A stretch of DNA of 64,000 nucleotides from Prunus persica (Eukaryota; Streptophyta; Magnoliopsida; Rosales; Rosaceae). The position numbers and the translations under genes are program-made. Shown here piece by piece: positions 35,213 to 47,200 of the stretch; the stretch's first letter is position 1; every line of letters begins with the position of its first letter. Location: positions 6,079,394-6,143,393 of the forward strand of contig NC_034010.1 of the NCBI RefSeq assembly GCF_000346465.2. The letters are read 5' to 3'. Under the pieces are notes generated by a model. The model made no database searches, was not told where the DNA came from, and worked only from the letters and a program-made list of their open reading frames with translations.

Positions 35213-35590
35213 TAGTATGCCCTTAAAGCCAACTAATTATGTGATAGTTAAGGACATCTTTTGTAATAAGTTATTAAGTTATTCATGGGTAAGACAGTTG
35301 TTTTTAACCATGATATTTGGTCTATTATCATAGAAGTAAAACAACTTTAGTCCTAGGAATATGAAAGGTGATCTTCTGCCAAGATCAGTACACACAATAT
35401 TCTCTAAATGTAGAGGATGACGAGATCTCAAGTCATGAAGTGTGGTCACACCAAGATATGTGTGTAGGTGCTTGCAAGAGAACAAGTACACTGAACGCGG
35501 TCAAATATATGAGTTCTAAAATGGAAGTCTTTAGTCACATGTCAAACTAGAACTCATAAATTGCAATGGTGCAAACTAGAACATTTGACT
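35213..35590 (+). repeat. Fragment of the TGTTAG...GCCC LTR family, plus orientation
   Basis: TATGCCCTTAAAGCCAACTA followed by ATTATGTGATAGTTAAGGAC matches, in reverse orientation, the LTR relic ending at 42932, through CATGTCAAACTAGAACTCAT near 35540. First bases and 3' half are missing. Confidence 0.7.
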
Positions 35591-37000
35591 ACCTCTGCTT
35601 CTATTAATATGCCAAAATAACTGCTTTAATATACCATGGTAATTTCACACACACGCTATTAAAGTGCCAAAAGATTTCCAACTTGTGATCACTATTTGCA
35701 AATCAAGACTCTTTTTCACATAACTAGACCTCATTGGCATCAACTTGGTGCTTTACATCATAGTAGTAGTGAAAATATATTATGCACATAGGAGTTGTAC
35801 TCTTTAAATTAATTAAGGGATTCCTACAGGGATTTTGTGATCAATATGACCTTCATGTATTATCTTCTTGCATAATCTAGTCTATATCCCCAGTACGAAT
35901 GATTTCTTGTAACTTTCTTCTACTTAAGATACCCACCTTATTTCAGAAAAAGAAAGACAGTATTAGATGAAGTTAGAATAAATTAATTTTTTGAAGTGAA
36001 AAATGAAAAAAATAAATGAATAAAAAAAACTCAAATTAATTATTTCAATATATATGCGTAGATGATTGACGTTTGGTTATTCCTGATTTGAAGCTTTCTA
36101 GATTTCATTGATAAAAAGAGAGGAGGATTGAGAGCTTGCATGCTTCTTACACACAGACGTATATATAATTATATACGGTCATTCTAAGTCTTAAAATTTG
36201 TATTCAATTTGAAGGAGAAACTCACCAGGATGATCCAGATTTATGGAGTTGTCGTTTGTAGGCTCTTATTTAGAATATAATATTTAAGAAAAATAAGATA
36301 AGAGGTCTAAGGAAGGATGAAGCCGGCAGGCCCTTTCGATGTGGGAAACCACATCCCCGTTCATGTTGCTATGACTCAGACCCGAAAAGAAAATGAAGAA
36401 ATGACCAGAAAATAGGAGGTTTCTAGCTTTGGAATAAAGTTTGAAACTCTCCTAACGGTGGAGCAATGGAGAAGATTACATCGATATTGGAGAGAGAAAC
36501 TAAAGTTTGAAACCTGCAAATTGTTTGTTACTAAATTACCATCTTTGTATTAAGAGTATCTGCTTGATGGGCGTAGGAGTTGTGCTCTTTATTAATTAAT
36601 CAAGGGATTCCTTTAGAGGCATGACCTTTATTTATCTTCTTCTTGTTCTTAAGAACATTTGTTCCTTTCTGCTTTTGAAAAAAAGAAAAACAAACAAACA
36701 AACAAATAAACTCATCTAGTCTACGTCCCAATATCCATAATTTATAATTATTGATTCTTTCTTGTAAATTTCTACTCATGATGCCCACTTTACTTCAAAA
36801 AAAAAAAAAGAAAGACTAGTGTTCCGATCCATAATTGACTGAACAAGGTTTAGGGGCAAATTGAATTTTTTGGTACAAATTTTTTGATTCAGATTTTTTG
36901 GTACAAGTTCATGGGGGATTTCGATAGTTGACTCAATGTCAATTGAACATATTGTTAAACAACATTCTCTACATATCCATATACATAAAAACTAGGATTT
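35591..37000. other. Gene-free stretch with a diverged direct repeat
   Basis: No gene. About 35785-35965 and 36568-36815 share AGGAGTTGTRCTCTTTA, AAGGGATTCC, CTTCTTG, ATCTAGTCTA and a final AAAGAAAGAC block. This could be old terminal repeats of an unidentified element or a simple duplication. Confidence 0.45.
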
Positions 37001-37693
37001 GTCATTGGGTCAGGCGGTCCAAAATTTTTGGATTTGGGTTGGATTTATCGTGCTTTTTTGGGTTAGGTCAAGTCGGGCCAAGGTTTCAAATGTCTTGGCC
37101 TGGTCCCCACCCTATTGGGCCAAGACGGGCTTGGTGAGCCGGGCGTTTTTTTTCTTCTAAGTATTTTATAACAAGGTTAGGGAGTGACTCTCCACTATGT
37201 GGCTACATGTGGAATTGATACATGATACATCATTTGGTTTGCACGTCATTTGTATTGTACAAGGATGCATGTAACTGATACATTTGATTATTTCAAGAGT
37301 TTGTGTGGTGGTCGATTGGGAGATAATGTTGCCATACATGTAACTCCAGATCCAGTGCCTAGGAGAAGTAATTAAAAGACAAGAATTTTGCATCCGCTAG
37401 CCAAATATGTACCAAATAAATTTGCCACTATTTTCAATACCGATGAAATCAATTGAGGTGCTTGAATTTAAATTAGCCCACTTGTGATATTAAATGCAAT
37501 ATTATATAAACTTTATGGGTGGATCGGGTTGGGCTTACATGGGCTTAAACGGCCTATCTTAAAGATTTCAAACCATTGATCCAAGTTCTATCTAATCTTA
37601 GAGATGGCTGGGCCTAGCCGACCTAAAACATAGGAGGAGATTTTCGCTCTCTCACTCTTTTTTTCATTTTATTTCTAGAAGAAGAAGACTTTT

Positions 37694-37694
<1 letters not shown>
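37001..37694. repeat. GGGCTTGGGC-rich transposon debris
   Basis: Two stretches (about 37005-37150 and 37500-37630) are rich in GGGCC/GGGCT text (GTCAGGCGGTCC, GCCAAGACGGGCTTGGTGAG; GGATCGGGTTGGGCTTACATGG) resembling the subterminal DNA of the hAT element at 51660-55008. Ends and target duplication are not resolved. No gene in this stretch. Confidence 0.4.

Positions 37695-37740
<46 letters not shown>
37695..37740. repeat. (CT)n microsatellite
   Basis: About 23 CT units, at the left border of the gene 4 block. Confidence 0.95.
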
Positions 37741-37744
<4 letters not shown>

Positions 37745-38008
37745 TTTCTTGGTGGAGGAGCATACATATGATTCTTGTTTTAGTGATGTCATATGTATGT
37801 TCCTATCTTTCTCTATCTCTCTTTTACATTTCTTGGTGGAGGCGGCATGCATATGGTTCTTATTCTTGTGATGTTTGTTCCTATATATGCAATCATGCGA
37901 GGCCTAAGTTGTAGTGGAAAACTAATTAATTTTACTATCTTTAATGGAGAAATTCTAGCATCAGCAAATTTGAGTTTTTGTTCAATATTTTGTGGCGTGT
38001 TCGGACTC
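37741..38008 (+). repeat. Displaced fragment of MATH intron 2 upstream of gene 4
   Basis: 37845-38000 (GCGAGGCCTAAGTTGTAGTG, GGAGAAATTCTAGCATCAGC, TTTTGTTCAATATTTTGTGGC) matches intron 2 of gene 5 (about 50225-50345) and of gene 3. It joins directly to 5'UTR sequence (TTCCAGAGGTTTAGGG, about 38020). The promoter DNA that precedes this 5'UTR in genes 3 and 5 is absent here. A local duplication of TACATTTCTTGGTGGAGG occurs at 37741 and about 37825. Confidence 0.7.
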
Positions 38009-38098
38009 TGTCTTCCAGAGGTTTAGGGTATTAAACAAGAATTTAAAAAGAAGAATAGTTTGTATGCAAAATTTACTTTCCACTTCGTCAGTTGGAAG

Positions 38099-38208
38099 GT
38101 AAGTAATTCTCCGTTATGTTATGAGCTTTATTCTACTCTTTTTTCTTTATGAGCTTTATTCTACTCTTTTTTCTTTGTTATTTTATTTTATGGGATTGAG
38201 CTTGGTAG
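38099..38208 (+). other. 5'UTR intron of MATH gene 4
   Basis: TTGGAAG/GTAAGT donor and TTGGTAG acceptor define a 110-bp intron. It is longer than the 76-bp introns of genes 3 and 5, in part because a stretch of about 30 bp (TGAGCTTTATTCTACTC...) is duplicated in tandem. Confidence 0.65.
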
Positions 38209-38209
38209 A

Positions 38210-39847
38210 ATGAAGAAGGAGGAAGAGGAAGAAGAGGACCTTGTGCGTGGGACGTTCACCTGGAGAATCAACAATTTCTCCACGCTGAACAACCTAGCGC
38301 ATTATTCTGATGTTTTCGTCATTTGTGGTTATAAATGGTAGACTCTTTTTTTTTCCTTTTTTTTTTCCTGGGATAATAATTGGTTAATATGTAGACTTAA
38401 TCATCTTGGGTTGGTTTGAACAGGCGGATCATTATATATCCTAAGGGGAACAACGTAGATTACTTGTCCCTGTATTTGGATGTTGCAGATGCTTCAACAT
38501 TGCGATCTGGGTGGACCAGATATGCCAAGTTCAGCCTCACCGTGGTTAATCAACTTGATAGCAAGAAGTCAATCACAAGGGGTATATATCTTTATCTTGT
38601 GGCTTGTCATTTGTTAAAGCGACTTGTTAAATGAAATTTTTAGTGTTTTTTTTAAACTTACATTGGAAAGAAAAATAATTTCTTTACCTATATTAACTTC
38701 AACTCTGGTTTTTTCTAGTATCAACAATCCTCCCTATCTCTCCGTTAGTTATGATCTGGATGGTCGAATGGCTTACAAGCTAGATATACACTACTATAAT
38801 ATACCACCAAATGGTTGTGTTAAAGCTGTTAATTCATCTTGATCACTCATGATCATTGTCATTTATTAGTTCATAGCTGATCATTGTTTCTCATGATGGT
38901 CAGGCATACATATGACTCTCTTAGTTGTTTTGGTGGTGTCACCTGTATGTTCCTATATATGCAAGCATATGATGTCAACTAGTTTCTAGGCTGCGACGCC
39001 TAAGTTGTAGTGGATACTGTAATTAGGCTTTAAAGTTGAGTCAGAATATTTTTTTACCTGTTTTGTTGTTTTTTTATATCTGTTCGCTTTAACGGGCTTC
39101 CTATATCATTCATACTGCTTCGTTATACACATGTTTTGATTCTTGGTTCATGTTTTTGTGATCCTTGATATACATTTCATTTTCACAGATTTAGAACATG
39201 AGTTTGCGGCAAATGATAGTAACTGGGGTATTAAATCATTCATTCTTCTAAGTGAGCTTCGTGATCATAATAAAGGGTATCTTGTCAATGATTTGTGTGT
39301 TGTTGAAGTCAAAGTTTCAGTTCGTAATGGTATTAAGATTTTAGAAGACCAAGAAACTGGGGAGCTTATCGATTTCAGGGGCTTAGGACGAGTAGAGAAA
39401 ACTTTTGTTCCATTTCTAGAGGAAGTTTGTTCGTCCTATCCTTCCTTGCTCGAGTGCCATAAGAAGAGAAGTCGTCCGTTTATTCAATGTGCATACACAG
39501 CTCTGGGCCGACTCTTGCGTTTTCTGAAGACTACAAAGGCCAAGGATATGACCCGTGATGCTTGTAAACGCCTTCAACTGTTATGGGAGGAGCTTGAGAC
39601 CTTCAAATTTGACTTGGCTTGGCTGGAGCCTCATGTTCAATTGGTTTTGGTCATGAAGAAAAGGGCAGGAAGAGTTGATAGACTGAGAGAAGATGTGGAA
39701 ATTTTGGAGAATGAAATAAAGAGGCGAAGGGATGTCCTTGCTACTGCGGAAGTTGATCTTGAGGCAGCGAAAAGAGACTTGGCAAAGGCAGAAGAAGAGT
39801 TCAAGAAGATAGATATGGATACTGAGCTAGGCTATCCATTACCTTAA
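38210..39847 (+). CDS. MATH domain and coiled-coil protein, gene 4 (short linker)
   Basis: Exons 38210-38337, 38424-38581 and 39189-39847 with GT/AG borders give 314 aa. MATH domain about 10-140: an acidic KKEEEEEEED start, FTWRINNFSTL, IYPKGNN, FSLTVVNQ. In exon 3 the WGFTSF motif is changed to WGIKSF and SELCD to SELRD. KILEDQETGE leads straight into the DFRGLGRVEKTF helical block, as in gene 3, and a C-terminal coiled coil ends the protein. No stop or frameshift. Its upstream region is a fusion of intron-derived DNA to the family 5'UTR, so expression may differ from its sisters. Intron 2 is only 607 bp. Confidence 0.9.
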
Positions 39848-40383
39848 TTTACTGTACAAGTTTCTCTTGGGTGCATATTTGTCTCTTTGACGAAGATATC
39901 CAGTGTTACATAATATGTACTAGTAAAACTTGGGCGATTATGAATTTTTAAAATTTATATTTGCAACTCCTTTTGATTCTTTCCATATTTTTTTTTTCCG
40001 ATTCTATGAATCATTGAGACTTAGCGGGTGAGACGTGGTGGGCAATTTGAATGCCCACCCCTACTATACCCAACAAGAGAGATAAGACCATAAGTATAGT
40101 GCATACTATGAGTAAGAGTCCCTGAATATATCAAAGAATACATTGAACAAGACCAAAATGCACATCAGTAAGCTAAGACAAGAATTGACAAGCAATATTT
40201 ACGATATAAGCTATCTCAAGGCGAGTGAACGTAAGATATTGAAGAGCACCAATCGAACTACGATACCTGATAGCTTAATTTTTTTACGCTTTATTCAAAA
40301 GTAGTTTATTGAGTGATATTTGTTTGGTGTCTTTTTTTTTTTATTTGGCTTTATTATATTTGGTGTTATGGGCACTACTTGTT

Positions 40384-40421
<38 letters not shown>

Positions 40422-40447
40422 TTAAGGGTTTGACTTTGACCTTTGAT
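39848..40447. other. 3' flank of MATH gene 4
   Basis: Matches the 3' flank of gene 3 closely, including GAGTCCCTGAATATATC near 40124 (empty site of the later hAT insertion) and an AT microsatellite (about 40386-40418, empty site of the solo LTR). No gene. Confidence 0.6.
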
Positions 40448-40785
40448 GTTGGTAGAAGAATGAAGAATGAGAAAGGAGCTTGTGTCTGGGACATTCACAT
40501 GAAAAATTGACTTCTAACTTGAATACGACAAAGCTTTACTATGACGTTTTCGTCATTATTGGTTATGACTGGTCCCTATTTGGCCATACCTCCAATTTAC
40601 AAGCGCAAAATTTTGTGCTTAGATATTTGTGTTGATACATAATGGTTAGTTTTTATTTTCTATGGCCTAAATTGACTTGGTTGGTACAATCAGGAGGGTC
40701 CTTATATATCCAAAGGGGAAACAAAGTAGCTGTTTGTATCATAATCAACTGAGTATATTTTTTGGGGGATCAGCGCGCAAACAGA
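40448..40785 (+). pseudogene. MATH gene remnant, exons 1 and 2
   Basis: Exon 1 relic: in one frame ELVSGTFT then a stop where Trp is expected, KIDF, another stop, and after a frameshift YYDVFVIIGYDW. This is the FTWxIDNFS to VFVIGGYKW segment of the family. Where the live genes have the ATG/GTAGA donor it reads CTGGTCC. An exon 2 relic follows a GGTACAATCAG acceptor (RVLIYPKGK), then decays. Exon 3 is absent. It is a dead extra copy downstream of gene 4; its partner after gene 3 (29394-29475) is shorter. Confidence 0.8.
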
Positions 40786-41371
40786 CTCGAAGACTGATGA
40801 CACCGTCATGATCTTAGCTACTAAAGACAACTTTTCTCCGACTTGGCAAATGCCAACCGAAGGCGATTGCCAAAGCTCTCAACTATATAACCTAAGGGAG
40901 GATGGGTGGTGGGTTGTGATCTCTCAACAACAAAGGGAAATCCGGTTTGGGGGGAGAGGGGGTCTGGGTCAATGTTGGATTCGTTTTGGGTGGGTGGGGT
41001 GTGTCTTCTGTAGTTGTGGGTGTCTTTTTTCTTTCTCTTTTCTGTAGTTGTGGGCTAGAGTGGGGGGGTGCTGGATTCTGGGTTCATGCGGGCGGGTGGT
41101 GGTGATGGGGAATGAGGGGAGAGGGAAAGCGTAAGGAGCGAGAGTGAGAGTTTTATTTATTTATCAATTTTTTTGTTTTAATGTTTTATTTATATTTTAA
41201 TCAATTTAAAATTAAAAAAAAGAAAAGAAAATGTGAGATTCCTTGTGCCACATAAGCAACTAACAGAGAGATTTGACAGAAAACCTAACGGCGGAACTAC
41301 ATTGTAATAAATTAAGAAGATGAGGGTATTTGATTGTAAAAATTGAAAAGATAGGAACTAACATGTCTTAA
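40786..41371. other. G-rich flank, duplicate of 29450-30036
   Basis: Same G-rich low-complexity DNA as behind gene 3. No gene. Confidence 0.55.
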
Positions 41372-42441
41372 GACCCCATTTGATGGACTGGCTTGGACTA
41401 GTTAGGATGGACTTTGAAGCATTGGATTGAGCTGGCTAGGTTTTGAATTCAATCCTTCATTTTTTGCACCAAATAACATACTAAAATTAACATTTTTTTT
41501 TAATAAATAATTTTATTTTATTTTATTATTAACAATAATCAAATGCAAAATTCCAACTTTTTGCATCAATGCCTTACTTTGTTTTGTCTTCAAAATCTTT
41601 CTTCCTCTTTTTTCAGTATTTTTTTTTTCTAATCGAATTTTCTTTATCAGATAAAAAATTCACATTCTTATTTTTGGCGAGAAAAAGGGGTAAACTCCAA
41701 CAACAAACAAACTAAGCAGCCCATGATCCCAGGCTGGAGCAATATCAAAATAGTAAACTCCCAAAATTCATCTTTTATTTTACCAGAAAAAGAAAAAGGG
41801 TCATTCTTTTTCTATCAAAAGAAAATCTATCTTTTTTATTATACAAGAGAAAAGATTGTAGACCAAAACCAATATGGTAATTTGAAACAAAAGAAAAAAA
41901 ATCTACAGTATAGCTTTCAGATCATAGAAAATACAAACTAAAAACAACATCCAAAAAAAAAAAAAGTTATGCAAATTCTAGATGGGAACAGATCTCAATG
42001 AAAGGTATCATAAGAAATCAAACCCAAAAAACTACAGCACTCAATATCTAACCCAGAAAAATAGGATAACAAACAGAGAAATCTGTTTTTGAAAAAGAAA
42101 AATCAAAAGAGAGAAGAGATAAGAGAAGAAGAGAGATGAGAGATGAGAGAGGAGAGGAGAGGAGAGAGAGCAGAGATGATGTGAAGTGGTTGAGGGAGAC
42201 AACGTTGAGGAGACGACAAAGAGGAGATGAAGTGAAGGAGACGATGAGAGGAAGACTTCACATTTGGCAAGAGGAGACAATGCGAGGTAGTCTTCGAAAC
42301 CCATGTCTCAACGTGGGTTTTGATATTCAGTGTATGCTGGATTCATATCCTAAACAAAAATTTAAGTCCTAGCTAGTGTGTAATACAATTAAGCCAACCA
42401 AACAATAGACTGGATCCATGTCCATTTTAATTGAAAAAGTC
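41372..42441. mobile_element. PIF/Harbinger-like element, copy B, right end lost
   Basis: Begins GACCCCATTTGATGGACTGG preceded by TAA, like the element at 30037-31070, and runs parallel to it up to TTGAAAAAGTCTT (about 42440). The right terminal repeat is missing. Here the sequence switches to an LTR relic, so this is a recombination breakpoint. Confidence 0.65.
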
Positions 42442-42932
42442 TTCTTTCAAATCTTATCCATTACTCAGCGCAGAGATTTGATCAAACATATCCTTGGAGC
42501 ATTCTTTCTCTTTATTGAGAATGGAGACTCCTTGTTGTACATTCATTTGCCTCCATGGCTTTATTAAGAGTCCGGACAAACATCTTTAGGTCATGTCTTC
42601 TACAACACAATTGTATAACGCCCTCAAAGACAAACAACATAGCCACAAGACATCTATGATGTCTCAGATCTAAGAATTAGTTTGCACCATTGCAATCTAT
42701 GAGTTCTAGTTTGACATGTGAGTGAAGACTTTCATTCTAGAACTCACGTATTTGATTGCGTTCAGTGGTATATATTCCTAGGACTATAGTTGTTTTAGTG
42801 TTATGATAATATACTAAATATCATTTTTGAAAACAACTGATCTTGCCATTGAATAACTTAATAAGTCATTACATAAGATGTCCTTAACATTAATTATCAC
42901 ATAATTAGTTGGCGTTAAGGGCATACTACTAA
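42442..42932 (-). repeat. Copia-type LTR relic, minus orientation
   Basis: On the minus strand it starts TGTTAGTAGTATGCCCTTAA at 42932 and matches the relics at 33540-34059 (same orientation) and 35213-35590 (opposite). No internal domain remains next to it. Confidence 0.65.
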
Positions 42933-43413
42933 CATTACCTCCATAGGAATGAAAAAATCATCCTCCCTCATGACGGCAATCCCAAGATCGATACTTTGAT
43001 ACCATGCTAAAATATGAGCGAATAATAGTTGTGAAAATTTTCTGTGTATTCCTCTCCTTGTAGGAGGCCACATTTATAAAATAACAGAGCCTTAGAGGCC
43101 AAGTAAGGTAATAAATTCATATTTCTATTTAAAGTTACAAATCATGAATTAAAGAAAATCAATTACATTTAATGCAAGAATCTTTAAAGTGCAAGAGAAG
43201 TCATATGGGTCCACAAATCACTCCAATAACAAATGGAGTTGTCGTGGGTTACCACGGGAGAGCTCAATGGAGGTAATAAGTAGCAATAGGACTTTATAGG
43301 ACAAACACCCATTATGGGTGAGGGGCTCCAACGAATCTCAATGTTGGAAATTAGAGGATTGCTATTTGGAGTTAGCCATGAGGCTCTAATACCATGAAAG
43401 ATTTTGGTAAGAT
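42933..43413 (-). repeat. Retrotransposon LTR/primer-site relic, copy 2
   Basis: Nearly the same sequence as 23160-23603, including TTTGATACCATGC (42995-43007) and GGCTCTAATACCATG (43382-43396). In copy 1 the match continues to the flanking LTR (TTCTCTAACATTTG); here it breaks near 43413 and copia RNase H sequence begins. Confidence 0.6.
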
Positions 43414-43900
43414 TGATAATAATCGGCTACTGTGGCAGTGATTGGTCAGGGAGTGAGGATGAGATGAGAAGCACCTCTGGATATGCATTTAATCTTGGAT
43501 CAGGTGTGTTCTCTTGGGCTTCAGTCAAGCAAAGTAGTGTAGCTCTGTCTACAGCTGAGGCAGAGTACGTTAGTGCAGCAAAAGCCACTGCGCAAGCAAT
43601 CTGGTTGCGCTTTGTTCTCTCAGATTTTGGTGAAGAACAGGTGGGTGCTACTACAATTCTATGTGATCATACCTCTGCTATTGCTATAACTAAGAATCCG
43701 GTGCGTCATCATAAGACAAGGCATATAAATAGAAGGTTTCACTTCATCTGAGATGCTTTGCAAAATGGAGAGATTGATTTGCTGTATTGCAAAACTGAAG
43801 AACAGACTGCAGACATCTTTACTAAGGCTTTAGCAAGAGATCAGTTTGAATACCTGAGAAGAAAGCTTGGAGTAATCTCACCTAAACACTTAGAAGGGAG
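43414..43900 (+). pseudogene. Copia RNase H fragment, truncated upstream copy
   Basis: From 43422 to 44234 the sequence matches 47766-48578 at a constant offset of 4344 bp with no indel. It encodes the end of the copia RNase H (GYCGSDWSGS, LSTAEAEYVSAA, RHHKTRHIN) up to TGA at 43749-43751, then the untranslated tail and a polypurine tract (AGAAGGGAG) ahead of the LTR. The first ten bases (43414-43421) belong to the junction. With the next LTR it forms the 3' end of a second copy of the element. Confidence 0.85.
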
Positions 43901-44234
43901 TGTTGAAATATAAGTGTTTTAGCTTATATGATTTTGTATTTAGTTTAAATTTACAGATTTAAATGTGAGCCCTTGGATTATAGTCCAAGTGGACAGCTAA
44001 GATCTAATCTTAGAATAGAAGAATGGATGGCTAGATTTGGATGATGTAATTTGGAATATCTTATTCCAGCTGTTATTAGTGCACAGTGTGTGCGTGAGAA
44101 CAATAACAGATTTCTTCTTTTTGCTCCTTCCTGAAGCTCTCTCTCACTCTGAAAATTCCTCTGAAACTTCTACTCATTCTGTAGCATTTAGTATTATGCA
44201 AGTTACAATTCACTTCATAGTCTGAATTCTAACA
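43901..44234 (+). mobile_element. Copia LTR, 334 bp, shared between two copies
   Basis: TGTTGAAATATAAG...ATTCTAACA with TG...CA ends. It is followed at once by the primer binding site TGGCCTCAGAGCCAGG (44235-44250), a variant of the tRNA-Met type, and preceded by a polypurine tract. It therefore serves as 3' LTR of the truncated upstream copy and 5' LTR of the downstream copy. Confidence 0.92.
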
Positions 44235-47200
44235 TGGCCTCAGAGCCAGGTTCGATTGTTTAGCTGGGTGATTGAATTTGTGAAGAAAGTGAGATGCGAT
44301 TTGAAGAACTGGGTTTCTTGAAGATCTGTATCTAACATGGCAGGGTCTGGAGGTGGTGAGCTAAGGGCTCCGATCTTTGAAGGTGATAACTATGAGTTCT
44401 GGAGCATAAGAATGAAAACCATTTTCAAATCTTATGGGCTTTGGGAATTGGTTGAGAAGGGAATAGATTGCTCAGATTCAAAGGGAGCTAGCGAATCTGA
44501 CACAAAGAAGAAAGAAAAGGAAGAATCGAGTGGTGCTGGGAAGATGACTGTCACTGAGCTACTCATGAAGGATGCTAAAGCTCTGGGTCTGATTCAAGGA
44601 GCAGTGTCTGATGAGATCTGCCCCCAAATCTCTCATGAAGAAACCTCTAAGGGAGCTTGGGATATCTTGATGAAGGAATTCCATGGTGATAAATAGGTTA
44701 AAAGTGTTAAATTGCAAGGTCTACGTAGAGAATTTGAATATACGAGAATGAGAGATGATGAGTCCCTTTCTGCTTATCTTACCAAACTGATTGATCTGAT
44801 AAACCAAATGAGGAGCTATGGAGAGGATTTAGCTAGAGCTAGGATTGTTCAAAAATTACTAATCAGTTTGCCATCAGCTTATGATTCAATCTGTTCTGTT
44901 ATTGAGCATTCTAAGGATTTGGATGAAATTGAGGTACAAGAAGTGGTAGCTTCTTTGAAGAGTTTTGAATTAAGGCTAGATAGGCACTCTGGATATAAGG
45001 CTAAGAAAGCATTTGCTAGTCTTAGTGTGAATCCCAAATCAGAAAAATACAGTGGAAGTCAAAGTGGTTATAAGGATCAAAAGAATTGGAAGACAAAAGG
45101 CAAAAAGTGGGATAATAAACCACCTGATGGAGCTAGAAACCCCTGCAAACATTGTGGCAAGCTACATTTTGGTGAGTGTCGGTTTAAGGGAAAACCAAAA
45201 TGTTACAACTATGATAAATTTGGGCATATTGCAAAAGATTGCTACAACAAGAAACCAGCACAACAGCTCAACTATGCTACTCAGACCGAATCCATACCAA
45301 CCATGTTTTATGCTAGTAATAAAGGCTCTGCTAGTGTAAAAGGATGTGATGGTGTATGGCATTTGGATTGCAGATGCAGCAATCATATGACTGGCAGAGA
45401 AGATGTATTAATTGATGTTGATAGGAATATAACTGCAAAAGTTGCAATGGGGACATGACAATTGGTTAATGTTGTTGGAAAAGGAAATCTTGTTGTTGAC
45501 ACTAAGATGGGAAGAAAGTATGTCAAAGAGGTCCTGTTAGTTGCTGGTCTCAAGGAGAATTTGCTCAGTGTAGGGCAAATGATGGAGCATGGATATGTTC
45601 TGATTTTTGGTGCCAATAAGGCTGAGATTTATGACGATAGTTCTCTATCAAATCTGGTTGCTAAGTTGCAAATGAAAGGCAACAGAAGCTTTCCTTTGAA
45701 GCTTCACACAACTTTACAGGTTGCTTTAAGAGCAAATGTCGAGTCATCCTTAATTTGGCATAGAAGAATGGGGCATTTAAACTTCACTAGTTTGAAGCTG
45801 GTACTTGCATTACCATAAATTAAGACTGTCAATGAAGTGTGTGAGGGCTGTACTTTTGGAAAACATTGCAGAGATTCTTTTCCAAAAGAGACAACAAGCA
45901 GAGCCACAATCCCACTTGAGTTGGTACACACAGATGTCTGTGGACCAATGCAGACGGTTACTAAAGCTGGAAATAGGTATTTTCTTACCTTCATAGACGA
46001 TTGTACTCATATGTGTTGGATATACTTCCAATGAATTCAACAAGTTTTGTGAAGACATGGGAATGGAAAGGCAGCTAACTGTGGCATATTCACCACAGCA
46101 AAATGGAGTTGCAGAACGAAAGAACAGAACAATTATGGAGATGGCTAAACGCATGATGATTGAGAAGAAGATGTCTCTAGAATTTTGGGCTGAGGCAGTA
46201 AACACTGTTGTGTATGTTCAGAACAGATGTCCAACTAAGGCCTTAGACAAGAAAACTCCATTTGAAGCTTATAGTGGCAGAAAGCCAGGAGTTAAGCACT
46301 TAAGAGTGTTTGGTTCTTTGTGCTATGCACATGTTCCAAATCAACAAAGGCAAAAACTCGACTTAGCTAGTACAAGATGTATATTTCTGGGGTATGGCAG
46401 CTGTGAAAAAGGCTACAGATTAAATAATATTGCATCTGGAAAAATGATTATTTCCAGGGATGTGATATTCAATGAGGCAGCTGTTTGGGATTGGAATGCA
46501 CGAAAGGAATGTGATATCTCAATACCTCTTAATGAGACACTCACTGAGAGAGAAGAGGAACCTAGTGATTCTAGCCTGAGTCAAGAAGAGATTTCAGAAG
46601 AGGGGCATGCTGATCCTGACTCAGGATCACAGGATGTTGATCACACACCTTTGAAATACAAGAGTATTGCAGAAATGTATGCAAGATGTAACTTGTGTAT
46701 TATCGAGCTTGAGATTTTTGAAGAGCTGTTAAAGATGAAGCATGGCAGAAAGCAATGGAGAATGAGATAGAAATGATAGAGAAGAACAAGACTTAGGAGT
46801 TGGTTGATAGACCAACTGATAAACCAGTGATTGGTGTCAAATGGATTTATAAAACCAAGTTGAATTTAAATGGTACAGTTCAGAAAAACAAGGCTCGACT
46901 AGTGGCAAAGGGCTATTCTCAAAAGCCAGGGATAGACTTCAATGAAACGTTTGCACCTGTTGCTAGGTTGGATACCATTAAAACATTGCTGGCATTGGCT
47001 GCACAAAAAGGGTGTAAACTGTTTCAGTTAGATGTAAAGTCTGCATTCTTGAATGGAGTGTTGCATGAAGAGGTGTATGTGGATCAACCTCCTGGTTTTA
47101 TAGTTAAGAACAAAGAGGACAGAGTGTATAGACTCAAGAAGGCATTATATGGACTTAAACAAGCTCCAAGAGCTTGGTATGAAGAAATCAATTCTTACTT

